Made by a program: the position numbers and the translations under genes. The notes under the pieces were generated by a model. It saw nothing but the letters and a program-made list of their open reading frames with translations, did not search any database and was not told the DNA's origin. Shown here piece by piece: positions 1 to 11,639 of a stretch of 64,000 nucleotides of DNA; position 1 is the first letter of the stretch, and each line of letters starts with the position of its first letter. This DNA is from Rhizopus arrhizus (Eukaryota > Mucoromycota > Mucoromycetes > Mucorales > Rhizopodaceae): contig JAKZZE010000022.1 in the NCBI GenBank assembly GCA_024220505.1, forward strand, positions 248,001 through 312,000, given 5' to 3'.

Positions 1-889
1 AGATATGATCAATAGCCAAGAATTGTTCCTTGAGGACAGAGACCGAGGGACGATCGGATGAACTGGGAGTCAAAGCAGATTGTAACCAACGAAGGGTAGC
101 CAAAGAGAGTTCAGGGAATAAATCATCTTTCAACATGGCAGGATTTCGAGTGAATTGATGATAAGCAGGATCCATATGAGATGCTTCTTCCCAAGGAGTC
201 CTACCAAACAAGATTGCCAAGAGTAAGATACCAAGTGACCAAGCATCAGAAGCAGCAGCATCATAAGGAACCAAATCAGTACCATCATCAAAGTGTTCAG
301 GAGCAAGATAAGAAGTAGAACCACAACCGAATTCCATCGAATATCTTTCACGTGTCGCTAAACCAAAATCAGCTACTTTACAATAGAGTTCATCCTCATC
401 TTGCTGCTTTAACAAGATATTCTCCAACTTTAGATCTCGATGATAGACACCTTGAGAGTGCATATGTTCTACTGCATCCAATATTTGATGAAACCAAGTC
501 TTGACCAGACCTTCTTCACGTACAAAATTAATTTCTTGATCCTTGATGACAAAATCAAAGAGATCACCTTGATCACAGAGTTCCATGATCATATAAAGAT
601 AATCTTGATCTTGAATGAAACGATGAAGGGCAAGTAGATGAGGATGTTTAAGTTCAGATTGAATGTCCATTTCGAGTTGTTGAAGTTGTTGAAGTTCTGC
701 AGATTTAGCCAATATCTTGACGGCCACATAACTATTGTCCTTTAGAGATTGACCAAGAAATAGAGAACCATAAGCACCATGACCGAGTATTTCGAGTAGT
801 TGATATTCTTTATCGATTACTTTATCAACAAAGGAAGAAGCGAGTTGAGACCAATAGGCCTCATCTTTAGTTGTAAGTGAGTTGATCAT
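1..889 (-). CDS. Ran1/Vhs1-like Ser/Thr protein kinase, 3' end cut by window edge
   Basis: A single open frame starts at the ATG at 889 and runs off the left edge, giving 296 residues without a stop. Kinase landmarks appear in order: a degenerate glycine loop (LGHGAYGSLFLG), the ATP-anchoring Lys in VAVKIL, the catalytic loop YHRDLKLEN, the DFG motif, an activation segment with CGSTSYLAPE, and the subdomain IX motif SDAWSLGILL. The CGST-Y-PE segment and general layout match fungal Ran1/Pat1, Sks1 and Vhs1 kinases, which act in nutrient, meiosis and cell-cycle signalling. Catalytic residues look intact. It resembles the kinase at 40602-41690 but is clearly a different gene. The C-terminal tail is outside the window. 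The family call is firm; orthology to one named kinase is not. Confidence 0.9.
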   Translation of the reverse strand, partial: MINSLTTKDEAYWSQLASSFVDKVIDKEYQLLEILGHGAYGSLFLGQSLKDNSYVAVKILAKSAELQQLQQLEMDIQSELKHPHLLALHRFIQDQDYLYMIMELCDQGDLFDFVIKDQEINFVREEGLVKTWFHQILDAVEHMHSQGVYHRDLKLENILLKQQDEDELYCKVADFGLATRERYSMEFGCGSTSYLAPEHFDDGTDLVPYDAAASDAWSLGILLLAILFGRTPWEEASHMDPAYHQFTRNPAMLKDDLFPELSLATLRWLQSALTPSSSDRPSVSVLKEQFLAIDHI

Positions 890-1687
890 TGATTTTAAAT
901 AATAATAATAATTCTTCTTTCTGGTATAAAAATAATAATATTTCTTGTTGATGCAAATTATAATAATTCAAACATGTTTCTTTTTTACAAATGATGGATA
1001 GCATATATTAAAATGAGGATAATTAAATTGACATGATTTAATAAGTAAAGAAAGAATAAAGAAAGAATAGAATCCTTTTTTTTTTTTTTTAAAAATTTAT
1101 ATACTTTTTCATTGGTTTATAAATAAATAACTTTATTCTATTTTTGGAATATTCACTCATTCAATTTCCAATGATGACTCAATTTTTTATAAGGTGATTT
1201 CTAATTGGCTTTTACCCCTTTTATTTGTCATCGTGTGTATGGGCTCAGTCAAGGTCTTGTTTTGGATAAGAAAAAGGTGATACAAGTTGATTTCATTAAT
1301 TATTCATCTTGTTTCTAGATTCATTGTTGTCTTTTTTTCCCCTCCCAAAAAAAAAAAATGTAAGGGTAACTAGGGTTACAAAGTGGGGAATAAAAATAAA
1401 GTAGAACATACGATTTCCTTTTCTTTTCTTTTGAATAAGACGTCATAAAGTAAATGACTTAATATTTACATGTGTCAGATGGACTCTTGTACCTCTTTTT
1501 TGTTCTTTACATAAAATGAAAAAGACTTTTCAATTTTATTTTTCCAGTGTTTATTTTTTCTTGTCTATCTTGAATACATTTGTTTACAAGTGTCACATAC
1601 ACACACACACACACACACGTGGACATCACTTAAACAACTCATAACCAATTCAATTCCTTTCTTCTTTTTCTTTTTTTCTTTTTTTGC
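890..1687. promoter_or_regulatory. Divergent intergenic region between the kinase and the Vac7-like gene
   Basis: This 800-base AT-rich stretch separates two divergently transcribed genes, so both promoters should lie in it. It holds long T and A runs and a CA dinucleotide tract just before the Vac7-like gene. I see no coding sequence. Confidence 0.4.
1599..1618. repeat. (AC)10 dinucleotide microsatellite
   Basis: Ten AC units in a row, about 70 bases upstream of the start codon of the Vac7-like gene. Confidence 0.95.
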
Positions 1688-3227
1688 ATGTCCAATCGAT
1701 CCACGTTAAAAAAGAGTATTTCTCGCAACTCGATTTTATTAAACAAGAAACCGAGTAAACAGTTGATAGTTGAAAATGCAGTATTTCCAGAACAACAACC
1801 ACTTCCTTCAATAACTGTTTGTAACCTAAATCTTTTTTTTTTGAGTCATCATCATCACTTATCTTCTCTCTTTTAGCCAAGTGAATCTACAAAGTCAATC
1901 AAAAGAAAAAAAAAGACAAACATAACAAATAATTTTATTAATCCAACTGATATCTTTGCACAAAATTTGAGTGATGCAGTGATGGATGCTGAAGGTAGGA
2001 TTGTGTGTGTTTTATGAACCCAACTGATTCTTTGTTGAATAGATTCTGATGATTTAGAAGTCTATGTCTATCGAGATAAACCTAAACATAACAACTGGAA
2101 TCATGATTTTGATCTTTATTATCAACAACCTTATTATTCATCCACTGATACAGATGGGTGTGAATCATCTACTGTTCCTCAATTCATCACTGGATATTCT
2201 CACGAGAAATTACCTTCAAGACGTCCTGTGTTGAGATCAACCGTATCCGAGTTACCATCATCCATCAAAGAAATCAACACAAGAAAACTTAGGCCGGTCT
2301 ACAACACATTTTATTATTCTCCACCTATTCATCAAATGGGTGATGATTATTATCATTTCAAGTCACGTACAACCAAAAGGAAACTCATGATCAATCATCA
2401 CTCAAAAAAGTAAGCATCATCATTCACTCACTCAGTTTATTCATCCCCTTCTTTTTAATTTAGCAAAAGAAATTGTTTAACCCTCTACATCTTGTTCGCC
2501 ATCCTACTCACATTTTGTTTTACCTTGTTCTTTATCATCTTATTCGCAAGTCCACTAAGTGAAGTAGAAGTTGTATCCATCTCAAACGTCTTGGGTACTC
2601 AAAAGGAATTGATCTTTAATTTACATGTTCGAGCCAGGTAAACTATTTCATATCCAAGAAACATATTAAAGGTTTCTATAGAAACAGTAACTGGTGGACA
2701 GTGAGCATGACAACAGCCGCATTCAGTGTGTTTGCTTCAAGTCATTATGTTCCAACCTCTTCCTCATTCGATCAAAACCTTACCAATCTTGGTGCAGATC
2801 CAGCTGAATTTCTTGGCACAATCTATCACCTCGAGGATCCCTTGATCTATCAATCAAGTTCCTTCTTTCATCCTACTGTAAGCATAGCCACCAGTCAGAT
2901 TCAGATCAAGAGTCCAGGATCAACTAGAAATGATAACAGTGGCAATGAAAGATGGTAATCCAATTTAAACATTCCACCTTCTTTATTCATCCTCCTCTTA
3001 GGTCCTTATTAATTCGATACCCTTATGAACTCACAGTCCGTGGTGTACTCAAATATCAAATCTTACCTACCTTTCCTACCCTATCTCAATTACACACAGT
3101 ACGTGTATGTAAAATGGCCAGAGTAGACCCTTCCACAGGTCAAATATCTGATAATATTCCTATACCCGAGAAATCAATTTGTGATGACCCTTCTCCTGTT
3201 GAAGGATCACAAATTCATTTTGCTTAA
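1688..3227 (+). CDS. VAC7: Vac7-like vacuolar membrane protein
   Basis: Six exons fit one frame: 1688-1816, 1877-1994, 2043-2409, 2464-2637, 2682-2954 and 3002-3227, giving 428 residues. The first donor is GTTTGT; the others are standard. The N-terminal 200 residues are polar and low complexity. One hydrophobic segment lies near residues 208-231 (FAILLTFCFTLFFIILFA). The conserved domain follows, with landmarks NVLGTQKELIFNLHVRA, DPAEFLGTIYHLEDP, NERW and LTVRGVLKY. This matches the luminal domain of fungal Vac7 homologues. In yeast, Vac7 activates the Fab1 lipid kinase that makes PI(3,5)P2 on the vacuole and so controls vacuole size and inheritance. The family is assigned from remembered motif similarity. 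The splice pattern is supported by the continuous domain, and exon 1 is the least certain part. Confidence 0.82.
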
Positions 3228-4746
3228 CATACCATCCTCATCCTCTCTATTTTATGCCCAACTCTATCTTTTTCACCGCAATAAAGTACTTTAGGTCACC
3301 TGTTCTTATGATCTAGGGAAACAGACTTGCTCTTTTTTTTATTCAACATCAAATCTTTTATTTTCTTATGAAAAAAGACATTTTTGATCATCCTGACATA
3401 ATCATAAAGTATTGCTAGTTGACTTGATTTCATTCTTTGATGAGAAAAACCCCCTTTTTATATTCCCAATTTATTTCAAACAGACTGTATTTTACATCAC
3501 AACTCAATTTTCCTTCATCCTGTCTCTCTTTGATTCTGTCGTTGGCCCACTGCATGTTTGATCCTCTTTGATGTCCTCTATTATCAAATATCGCCTCCAT
3601 CTACCTTCTTCTGCAAAACGACCCTTGGTTGCCACAGAACTCATTCTGGTGTCCATAACACGTTTTTCCTTTTCCTTACGCATTCGCTTTTTATTTTCCC
3701 TTTGATTCCAAAGGATATTGTTTAATCTGACTCGAATGATTAAGGTGTATTGAATAGGCCACGCATTTGTTAAAGTCCTTTATAAATAAAATTTTCGTTT
3801 AATCCTTTTACTTTGGTAATTTTTTTTTTTTTAAAAAAAAATAGGGGTATTTTTTTAATAAACTCCCTCTTGGCATTTACGGTAAGACAAGTTTGATATG
3901 TCATTTGAATCACGTTTTTCAAAGCTAAACAATTAGATTATAAAGAGTCTGTCTGGTAAAACTATCATGCTGCCTTGGTTTATAATAAGACGAATAACTG
4001 AAACCATTTTACGCGATTCAGAGAGTTTGTGACAAATATTTTTATAAACCCAGCATGCTTCATTGATGATTCATAAAGATACCTATCTTGTGTGAATTCA
4101 TAAAAGATGGACACCTCGCCTGACAATCTGCACATCCGATAGAGTTGCTTTTGATTAAAATAGTCAGCAACAAAACCATATCTTCATCAATGTTTTGTAG
4201 CTCTGTATTACTATCTCATTATTAAATCACGCAATATTTTTAAAGACTTAAATGAGCCGCGGCGTTTCAAGATACCATAATCACTCAAGCCAGATCAAAC
4301 TGAGCGTAAAAGAAGCTAAAAAATCTTTGAGGATCAAAAGTGAAAAAAGCAAAGAACAGAGGGGAGAGGAGGGGGGAATAAGAAGGGACATGTGAAGAAA
4401 TCACTGTTTGGGAAATGAGTCTCAAAAAAGGAAGCCATATAATAAAATAAAAAGTGGAGCTCATGGAGTACAGTGATATCAATGACACCTTTGTCAACGA
4501 AAAAGCGAGCAACTTTTTCATTATTACAGTGTTATCCAAAAAAAAATGAATAAATAAAAAATCCAAATAAGTGAAAACTTTTACTATTTTCACATACTTG
4601 TTTATCCCTTCTTAACTGATGATCACTTTTAAGAATTCGGTTCAAACAAACGATTGTTTAAAAAAAAAAGTCCCAGAAAGCTTCTTCAAATACTGGTAAA
4701 GTATAAAATTCCCTGACCCTCAAAAGCCTTGAAAAAGTCAAGAACA

Positions 4747-5019
4747 ATGAAGCCCTTGTTTGAGAGTGTTGCTTCCGGTAATTCATCTTCAAAGAAGAGA
4801 ATTAGAAAGATATCTATCAAAGAATACTATCATACGTGTGCTTTCAATCTTGCTACCCAAGAACGTATGCAACATCAGCGATACAACCAAGAAAATTTTC
4901 TCTTTACTAGTAAACTATCCACTCTCAAAACATCAAATTTGATTAATTTCTCAAAGGCTGCTTCTATTAGACTATCTTTTGGTATCTTTCTTTTACTTTC
5001 ACTGCTTATGCTATCTTAA
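4747..5019 (+). CDS. Candidate small tail-anchored membrane protein
   Basis: A 90-codon frame from ATG 4747 encodes a basic, polar N-terminal two-thirds (KKRIRKISIKEYY) and a C-terminal hydrophobic stretch (SFGIFLLLSLLMLS) ending at the stop, the layout of a tail-anchored protein. A TATAAAA-like stretch lies about 50 bases upstream. I do not recognise the protein. It lies in an otherwise gene-poor interval and could be a chance frame. Confidence 0.28.
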   Translation: MKPLFESVASGNSSSKKRIRKISIKEYYHTCAFNLATQERMQHQRYNQENFLFTSKLSTLKTSNLINFSKAASIRLSFGIFLLLSLLMLS

Positions 5020-5234
5020 ACTACCTCAACTCTCTCCTATCAATCATTATCACAATTTCACTACTTTCTTTCCATATTATCTTTAATTTTCCCTCAAAAA
5101 ACTTGAAAAATCCAGTAGATCATGCAGCAAATGAAAAAAAAAAAAATTCATACAGTGCCGCCAGTGTCAGATTGAGGTTTTCAAAATGCTTTTGGCGATT
5201 TTAGTCGCTATCCGGGACAGCTGTTTTATTGCGC

Positions 5235-5318
5235 TCCAATGGCGGTTCTGTCACTTCCAAACGGCGGTCTTGTCATACTCAAATGGCTGTTTGACTAGTC
5301 TCAAATAGCAGTTTTGTT
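5235..5318 (+). repeat. Degenerate tandem repeat, about 21-23 bp unit
   Basis: Four adjacent diverged units follow the pattern TC-AAA-(T/C)GGC(G)GT-TTGTCA: 5235-5255, 5256-5278, 5279-5300 and 5301-5318. The G+C of the first units is higher than the surroundings, and the copies decay to the right. A related imperfect unit may precede them (about 5195-5230). It may be a minisatellite or a subterminal repeat of a lost mobile element. Confidence 0.5.
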
Positions 5319-5559
5319 TATTAAAAAAAAACTACAACCATCACAAACTAACTTACAGTCATAAAAAGGTGGTTCATCTTCAGTTTAACTGTGAAGCTCC
5401 ATTTTTGTTTTGGCAACAAAACATAGTTCATACACACGTTGGTTAGTGTCCTTAGAAAGCTTACAATGGATTTAAAAAAAAAAAAAAAACACTGCTGACA
5501 GTAATCTTCCGATTTAAAAGACAACGATGGGAGGCATCGAATAGGAATATAAAACTATT

Positions 5560-6250
5560 TAAAAATTTGGTTTGCAGGTGGAAGATTAAATGTATGGGCA
5601 GTAGGAAGTGGTTATGCACTTGTAGGCGTTTCAGTTGTTTGAAGAGGAATCAATCCAGATCTTGGATGTGAGTGACACTTCTGAGAAGGTTTAGGTTGTG
5701 ATGATGAATGTAAACAGGTTGATGGGCGACAGTAGCGCTAATGGTTTGAGAGATTACAATAGTGGAAAAAAAACTTGAGTTAGCCACTCAAGAAGAGAGA
5801 CATTTTGACATTTGATTCGATTGATTTCAGTCTTGGCAGCAGCGAGTTTTGCTTGTAACTGTCTTACAGTTGGCATGTGGAAAGCTGGTGGTTTGGATAC
5901 TTTTCACAAACAAGGGGGAAAAATATACAGAAATTAATGGAAAGCAGAAAATAATTTTTGCAAAAATCAAAACTTCATGCCAAAGTAAAAATTATGTAAA
6001 GTTATTGGCTAAACACTGTATTCCTCTAACAAGTTTGGTTAACAAAAATAATTTAAAAAGTAGAACCATTTCTAAAACCAGCGAATTAGATTAATGCATA
6101 CAAAAAAAAAAAAAGTAAAATGACTTACAACCATTGATAAGAATTTCAGCAAGATAGCCTATACTTTTAGATTGATAACGGATTTGTATTCAACAGATTT
6201 ACAAAATCATTATTTTTATTCTTATCGAATTATACAGAATCAGATTCATA
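5560..6250 (-). other. Coding-like fragments, possible unresolved or decayed gene
   Basis: On the minus strand two stretches read like protein: one near 6135-6205 (RYQSKSIGYLAEILING) and one from ATG 5875 to about 5770 (MPTVRQLQAKLAAAKTEI and onward, heptad-like). The second could be followed by an intron and a Ser/Pro-rich tail ending near 5600. I could not join them into one clean model, and the family is unknown. Confidence 0.22.
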
Positions 6251-6525
6251 TCAACTGTGTTACACTATTTTTTTTTTCAATAAAACGGAGATAAAGTTTT
6301 AATTGGTGGAAGATTTCGTATGATCTATGCTTCACAACTTTTCGCTAATGTTATCCTTCTTAAAGCGGATCAAGACAATAAATATCCGTTCTGTGAAACA
6401 TCGTTTGTTTATTAGCACAAATATTTGCCAAATGTCGCCATCGAAACAATGTAATTTTTTCTATAAATGCAATGCATACTTTTAACGTTCTTTTTTTTTT
6501 TTTTTTGTTTTTTACCATTTAAAGT

Positions 6526-8827
6526 ATGGCAGAACATATTAAAGATGAGCCTTTTATAGCAGATGAAAAGGAAATAGAGAATAAAGAAGAATATTGGTTG
6601 AATGATGCCAAAGATGTTAAACTCGATGAAGAAAATACAAACGATTTTAAAGAGAGCTATAGTGAAATAGACGAAACGGATATTGCCATCATCAATGATG
6701 TAACAGTTGTGGAAGATGACCCTGAACTTCTCTGTTTTACAATTCGTGGCCTCATTATTGGTATTGTAAGTATCAATGACTTATTTTGATAACGAATTGT
6801 GTACTAATGTTTTTCAATAGCTTCTCTCTGCCCTTTCAGCCTCTGTACATCAACTGATGGCATTTAAACCAGTTGGTGTTTCTTTATCTAGTGTTTTCAT
6901 GTTAGTTGTAGCTTATGTTTTTTGTACTGCTTGGTATAGATTCCTCCCTAAAGGCGGCTGGATCAATCCTGCACCCTTCAATTATAAGGAGCATGCATGC
7001 GTTTACATTATGGTCTCAGCTGCTAACACTGCTGTATATGGAACGTATATCTTAAGTGCCCAAAGACTTTATTTTGCCGATCCTCCTGGACCTGCTGGCT
7101 CTATTTTCATGTTGCTTGCTACACAGTTTATAGGCTATGGCATTGCTGGACAACTTCGACCCTACATCGTATACCCTGCTAATATGGTTTGGCCCCAATC
7201 TCTACCATACATTTCTGTCTTGAAGACACTAAATACCCAAAAAGATGAAGCTCAAGCACGTACTAGATTTTTCTTCATCGTATTCGGTGCCGTCTTTATA
7301 TATGAATTTATCCCTCAATACATGTTCCCACTTCTCTCTGGTTTCTCTATTGTATGTCTTGCCAGTCGAAATAGTAAATTGGTGCAAAATCTCTTTGGTG
7401 GAACATCTGTAAATGAAGGCTTGGGTATTTTCAATCTTAGCTTTGATTGGAATTACTTGCAAACCACTACTCCCCTTGTCCTTCCTTTTTGGGTACAACT
7501 CAATTATTACAGTGGTATTCTTGTCCTCTGGCTTGTCGCTCCTCTACTCTATTACTATGACGTCTGGAACGCCAAGAGCTTTCCTTTTCTCTCTAGTAAT
7601 ATTTTCCGTCTCTTTGACAATGGAACCTCAGTTAGTTATCCTCAATCTGAGGTTCTAAATGCTGACAACTCCCTCAATTACACCTTATTAGAACAAGTTG
7701 GATATCCTCAATTTGCGACTGTTACTGCCTTCAGTTATATTATTATTAACTTTGGTGTTACTGCAAGTTTATCGCATGTTTTCCTTTTTTATGGTAAGCA
7801 AATCTGGAGAGGTTTTATTGACGCTTGGAAGAAATCTTCTGCAAACGATGATGTTCATATGCAATTGATGAGAAAGTATAAAGAAGTCCCCAATTGGTGG
7901 TACTATATCATCTTCTTTGTTGGTGCTGGTGTTAACATCGGTATGGCTTATGCTAATAACAGCCAACTTCCTTGGTGGGGTGTTATCGTCGCAATCATCC
8001 TGTCTGTTTTCCTTTCACTTCCCCTTAACCTGATTGGTGCCGTTACGGGTGCGCATTTTGGTCTGAATGTCCTTTCAGAAATGATTGGTGGTTTCATCTT
8101 ACCTGGATATCCTATAGCCAACATGTATTTCAAAGCTATTGGTTACAACACCATGAGCCAAGCAGGCATCATGGCAAAAGATCTCAAGATTGGCCATTAC
8201 CTCAAGGTTCCTCCCCGATGGACTTTTTTTAACCAAATGGTTGGTACTTTGGTGGGTTGTTTATTCAACTATCTTGTCAATAAGATTATTATTGATAATG
8301 AATACGATATTCTCAAAGTTTCTGGTGGTAACCAATTCTGGAGTGGTATCTCTGCAGAACAGATCAACTCTGCCGCTATTACTTGGGGTGCTGTTGGTCC
8401 CATGATCATGTTTGGTCCCAACAGTCGATACTATATTGTTCTTTGGGCCTTCGTCATCGGTTTCTTTCTTCCTGTTCCCTTTTGGTTACTTCATCGCAAG
8501 TTCCCCAAGGCCGGTTTCCAATATGTTAATGTGCCTACTTTTATGATGGGTCTCTATGTCTTGCCTGGTAGCAGTTCCGCATGGATGACTAATTCCTTTA
8601 TCATTATCTTAATCTCTCAATTCTATCTGAAGCGTAGATATACCACATGGTTCTCAAAATACAATTACTTGCTCTCAGCTGCTTTGGATTCAGGCACCTC
8701 TCTCATGGTCTTTTTTGTTTCTTTAGCCTTACAAGGTGGTGGCAATGGTATTGCTTATAATTTCCCCACATGGGCTGGTAACCGTGATGACCTTAAATAC
8801 ATGGATTACTGTTGTGCTGATTGTTAG
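6526..8827 (+). CDS. Oligopeptide transporter (OPT family)
   Basis: Two exons, 6526-6765 and 6821-8827, separated by a 55-nt intron, encode 748 residues, a normal OPT length. The acidic N-terminal tail is cytosolic in type and ends with the family pattern VVEDDPELLCFTIRG. About 12-16 hydrophobic segments follow. Family landmarks include NPAPFNYKEHACVYIMVS, a QFIGYGIAGQ segment, SLPLNLIGAVTGAHFGLNV and the SEMIGGFILPGYPIANMYFK region. OPT proteins import short peptides, glutathione or metal chelates with protons across the plasma membrane. The C-terminus ends in a Cys-rich YCCADC. The start at 6526 keeps the conserved DDP motif; an internal Met after the intron would lose it. The exact substrate cannot be read. 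Confidence 0.93.
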
Positions 8828-9187
8828 TCTCATTCCCTTTATTTTATTAACATTTCGTTTATATCTTTAATTTTTTCTCAATAATACCTACCCAATGTAT
8901 ATAAAGATACTTACCCTCCTGTATCGCGTAATATGTAAAAAAAATAATTATAATAATAACGTTTTGATTGCTTAAAACAAATTTTATGCATTTATGTCTA
9001 AATTATTCGAGCCGTAATATGAGTGAGGCCTCGGTTGTTGATAATATCATCTCAACTTTCATAGAATCTGTCTTGAAAAGATTAAACTAATTTACGCTTG
9101 TTCCTTTGTTCGAAACTCAGATCCCATGACGTGCTTTTAAACGAATTCGTATGCAAATTTAAACTTTTTCTTTTAAAAAAAGATTTC
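8828..9187. other. Intergenic region between OPT and UCHL5-like genes
   Basis: This 360-base region has AATAA-type polyadenylation-like stretches near its left end, and must also contain the promoter of the downstream gene. Nothing else is recognised. Confidence 0.4.
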
Positions 9188-10402
9188 ATGGCTGACGAAG
9201 GAAATTGGTGTTTAATCGAAAGTGATCCTGGTAAATTACACCATCCCCTAGTAGAGAGTTTTATCTAACATTTTCAAAGGTGTTTTTACTGAGTTGATCT
9301 CTAACATGGGTTGTCAAGGTGTACAAGTTGAAGAAATTTGGAGTTTAGATGAAGGAACCATGGAGGATTTAAAGTAAATTGAAAAAAACTAGGTCCCTCG
9401 AATTGTAATTTATCTAAACTTATATACTTTTAGACCTATCTATGGCTTAATTTTTTTGTTCAAGTGGCAAAATAATAAAGCTCATAAAGAAGAACTTCCT
9501 CAAATAGATACAAATGCTGACCATGTCTTTTTTGCGAACCAAGTGATTACCAACGCCTGTGCAACTCAAGCTATTTTGTCCATCTTATTAAATAGAAATG
9601 ATATTGATATCGGACAAGAACTAAGAAATTTTAAAGAATTTACTGAAGATTTTCCACCTGATGTAAAAGAAAGCGATAATATTTATCACAAAATATCCTA
9701 GAAAAAAAGTAACACAAAAAATCATTAGATGAAAGGATTAGCAATTTCAAACAGTGAGTTGATTCGGTCTGTACACAACAGCTTTGCACGATCAGATCCA
9801 TTTGTGAATGAAATAGTAGATCCAGATGCTGGTAAAGATCAGGATGTCTATCATTTTATTGCATATACACCTATACATGGAGCACTGTTTGAATTGGATG
9901 GATTAAGTAGAGGACCTGTTAACTTAGGAAGTTGTGATGAAAACAATTGGGTGATCAAAGCGAATGAAGCAATCATGGAGCGCATGAAACAATATGGAGC
10001 ATCCGAGTTACATTTCAGTCTTATGGCGCTTACAAAGGACCGAATTGAACTGTACGAGGAACAAATAGAAGAGCTGGATGGTTTAATATTATCTCTTTCA
10101 GAAGATTTAGTAGAAGAAAGAAATAGGCTGAATCATGAACGTAGTATGCTGACACATAAGTTACATCTTGAAAAGGAAAAAAGACAGCGATGGCACGTAA
10201 GTATTGAACAGAAAAAGCAAAAAAGGCTATACATAAATTTGCTAATGTAACTTCACAGAGAGAAAATACATTAAGAAAGCATAATTTTATTCCTTTAATC
10301 TATAACTTATTAAAACATCTTGCTGAGAAAGATCAACTCCAGCCATTAATGGCAAAAGCAAAAAGCAAATCTGCTACTGGTACTACTTCCAACAAACAAT
10401 AA
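9188..10402 (+). CDS. UCHL5: Ubiquitin C-terminal hydrolase, UCH37/UCHL5 type
   Basis: Five exons, 9188-9230, 9280-9373, 9434-9662, 9729-10196 and 10259-10402, give 325 residues, close to UCHL5 at about 329. The peptidase C12 domain opens with WCLIESDPG and FTELISNMG. The catalytic set is visible: Gln in [14 protein letters not shown], the nucleophile Cys in that same motif, His in DVYHFIAY and Asp in LFELDGL. FAR after VHNS and the MKGLAIS start of exon 4 match the family closely. A charged coiled segment and the terminal ULD-like region ([20 protein letters not shown]) follow; in animals and fission yeast this tail docks on the proteasome subunit Rpn13 or the INO80 complex. The enzyme trims ubiquitin chains at the proteasome. 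All five exons join in frame. Confidence 0.93.
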
Positions 10403-11173
10403 TAAAAAAGTCACGTTGTTCCATATTGTAGTATACAATCCTTAATGCATGTCATTTTTTTATATTTTGTCAAACATATTTATCTTCCTTTTAAAGCTTA
10501 GGTATTGTAGCATTTAATAAATTAGTCTCTTGATATCGTTCTATTGTCGTACATCTCACAAATGCACATAACACTATGGGAAATCATGCATGTTTCCACA
10601 TAGATTCCATTGAAACTGGGCTTACCTCGTCTCTCAAACATTTACATTCCACTCATAAAAAACAGTTATTTATTCCAGTTCATGGGCAGCTCAATTTGTA
10701 TGAGAAAGCACGCACCTTCTAATACTCTACTGATACAAGAGAGGCTTTTTTAAATAAAAATTTAGTATCTTTATGAAAATAATGATTCTTATCAATCATT
10801 GTATCTCTTTAATGAATGATATGATTATCACCAACGGTTTTTTTTAATTCTGCATATAAAAGCCAGTAAAACAAAGGAAAGGGGAAAAAGAAATAATACA
10901 TAGCATATATTTCAATATAACTGATTATATTAGTAGTACAAAGGCCATTGGGACCTGTAGTATAGCTTCATTTTGGCTTAGTCTTTCACAAAATGATTAC
11001 AAGTTTAAAAAGACATGAACTGCTTACACTTTGTATTTAATTATTAATAGAATGTATTAGATATTAAATATATAGTAGAAACGAAATATATATACATATA
11101 GATCAAATATAACAGTTTTTCGTGTATTACAGTCGCGACTGGTGTAAAATGTATTTTGTTCTTTCGCAGTATA
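10403..11173. other. Intergenic region
   Basis: About 770 AT-rich bases following the UCHL5-like stop and lying beyond the 3' end of the minus-strand small ORF. No coding or RNA feature is recognised. Confidence 0.4.
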
Positions 11174-11639
11174 CTATTTTGTTGTATAAACTGTTCCAAG
11201 GATAATATTTTTGCGATAGGTTCGCCTGGGGTTACTAAAGCTTGGGACCACATAATATGTTTTCTTGTCTTCTTCAACTTTTATACATGCAGCACATTTC
11301 TTTTCTGGTGTACAAGCAAGAACACATTTATGTGTTGTTTTCTTTTTATCAATTGCAGGCGGAGCAGGAGGAGCAGGCGGAGCAGGAGGTGCTGTGAGGT
11401 GAATACACTGATGCATAAATACAGGCTGGGGATAAGAGTAAAACTGGGGATAGCAGGCACATACAGGGGCTTGAAAGCACGGTGGTGGAGGTGGCGGTGC
11501 TTTTTCCTTTTTTTGGGGCTCTGGTTTTTTTTCAGGGTTTTTGATGATAATCGCTTTAACTTTTTTGCTCTAAACAATTTTAATAAAAAACAATGCAAGA
11601 TATTACCTTCTCACTTAATAATACCTTTACAAGTTGCAT
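11174..11639 (-). CDS. Small proline-rich, cysteine-containing protein (5' end uncertain)
   Basis: The firm part is the minus-strand frame ending at 11174. It reads through a Lys/Glu/Pro-rich stretch (NPEKKPEPQKKEKAPPPPP), a Cys/Tyr/Pro patch (CFQAPVCACYPQFYSYPQPV), a PPA repeat, and a basic tail with CTPEKKCAACIKVEEDKK. An acceptor TTTAG at about 11570 joins it to a short first exon from ATG 11639. Three donors in that exon are all in phase, so the N-terminus cannot be settled, and the shortest intron option (37 nt) would be unusually small. No family is recognised. The Pro/Lys/Cys/Tyr composition recalls tails of plant heavy-metal-associated proteins, but no HMA domain is present. Confidence 0.4.

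Larger units (their letters stand above)
3228..6525. other. Long gene-poor interval
   Basis: About 3.3 kb with no convincing multi-exon gene. It contains poly-A/T runs, a small candidate ORF (4747-5019), a short degenerate tandem repeat (5235-5318) and minus-strand coding-like fragments (5560-6250). The open frame on the minus strand at 4285-4593 is low complexity and looks accidental. Confidence 0.5.

Noticed and set aside
4285..4593. 102-codon open frame on the minus strand
   Set aside because: Low-complexity Phe/Leu/Ser composition from a purine-rich tract, no domain, no promoter-like context.
7229..7498. Antisense open frame inside the OPT gene
   Set aside because: Shadow of the transporter coding sequence; no independent support.
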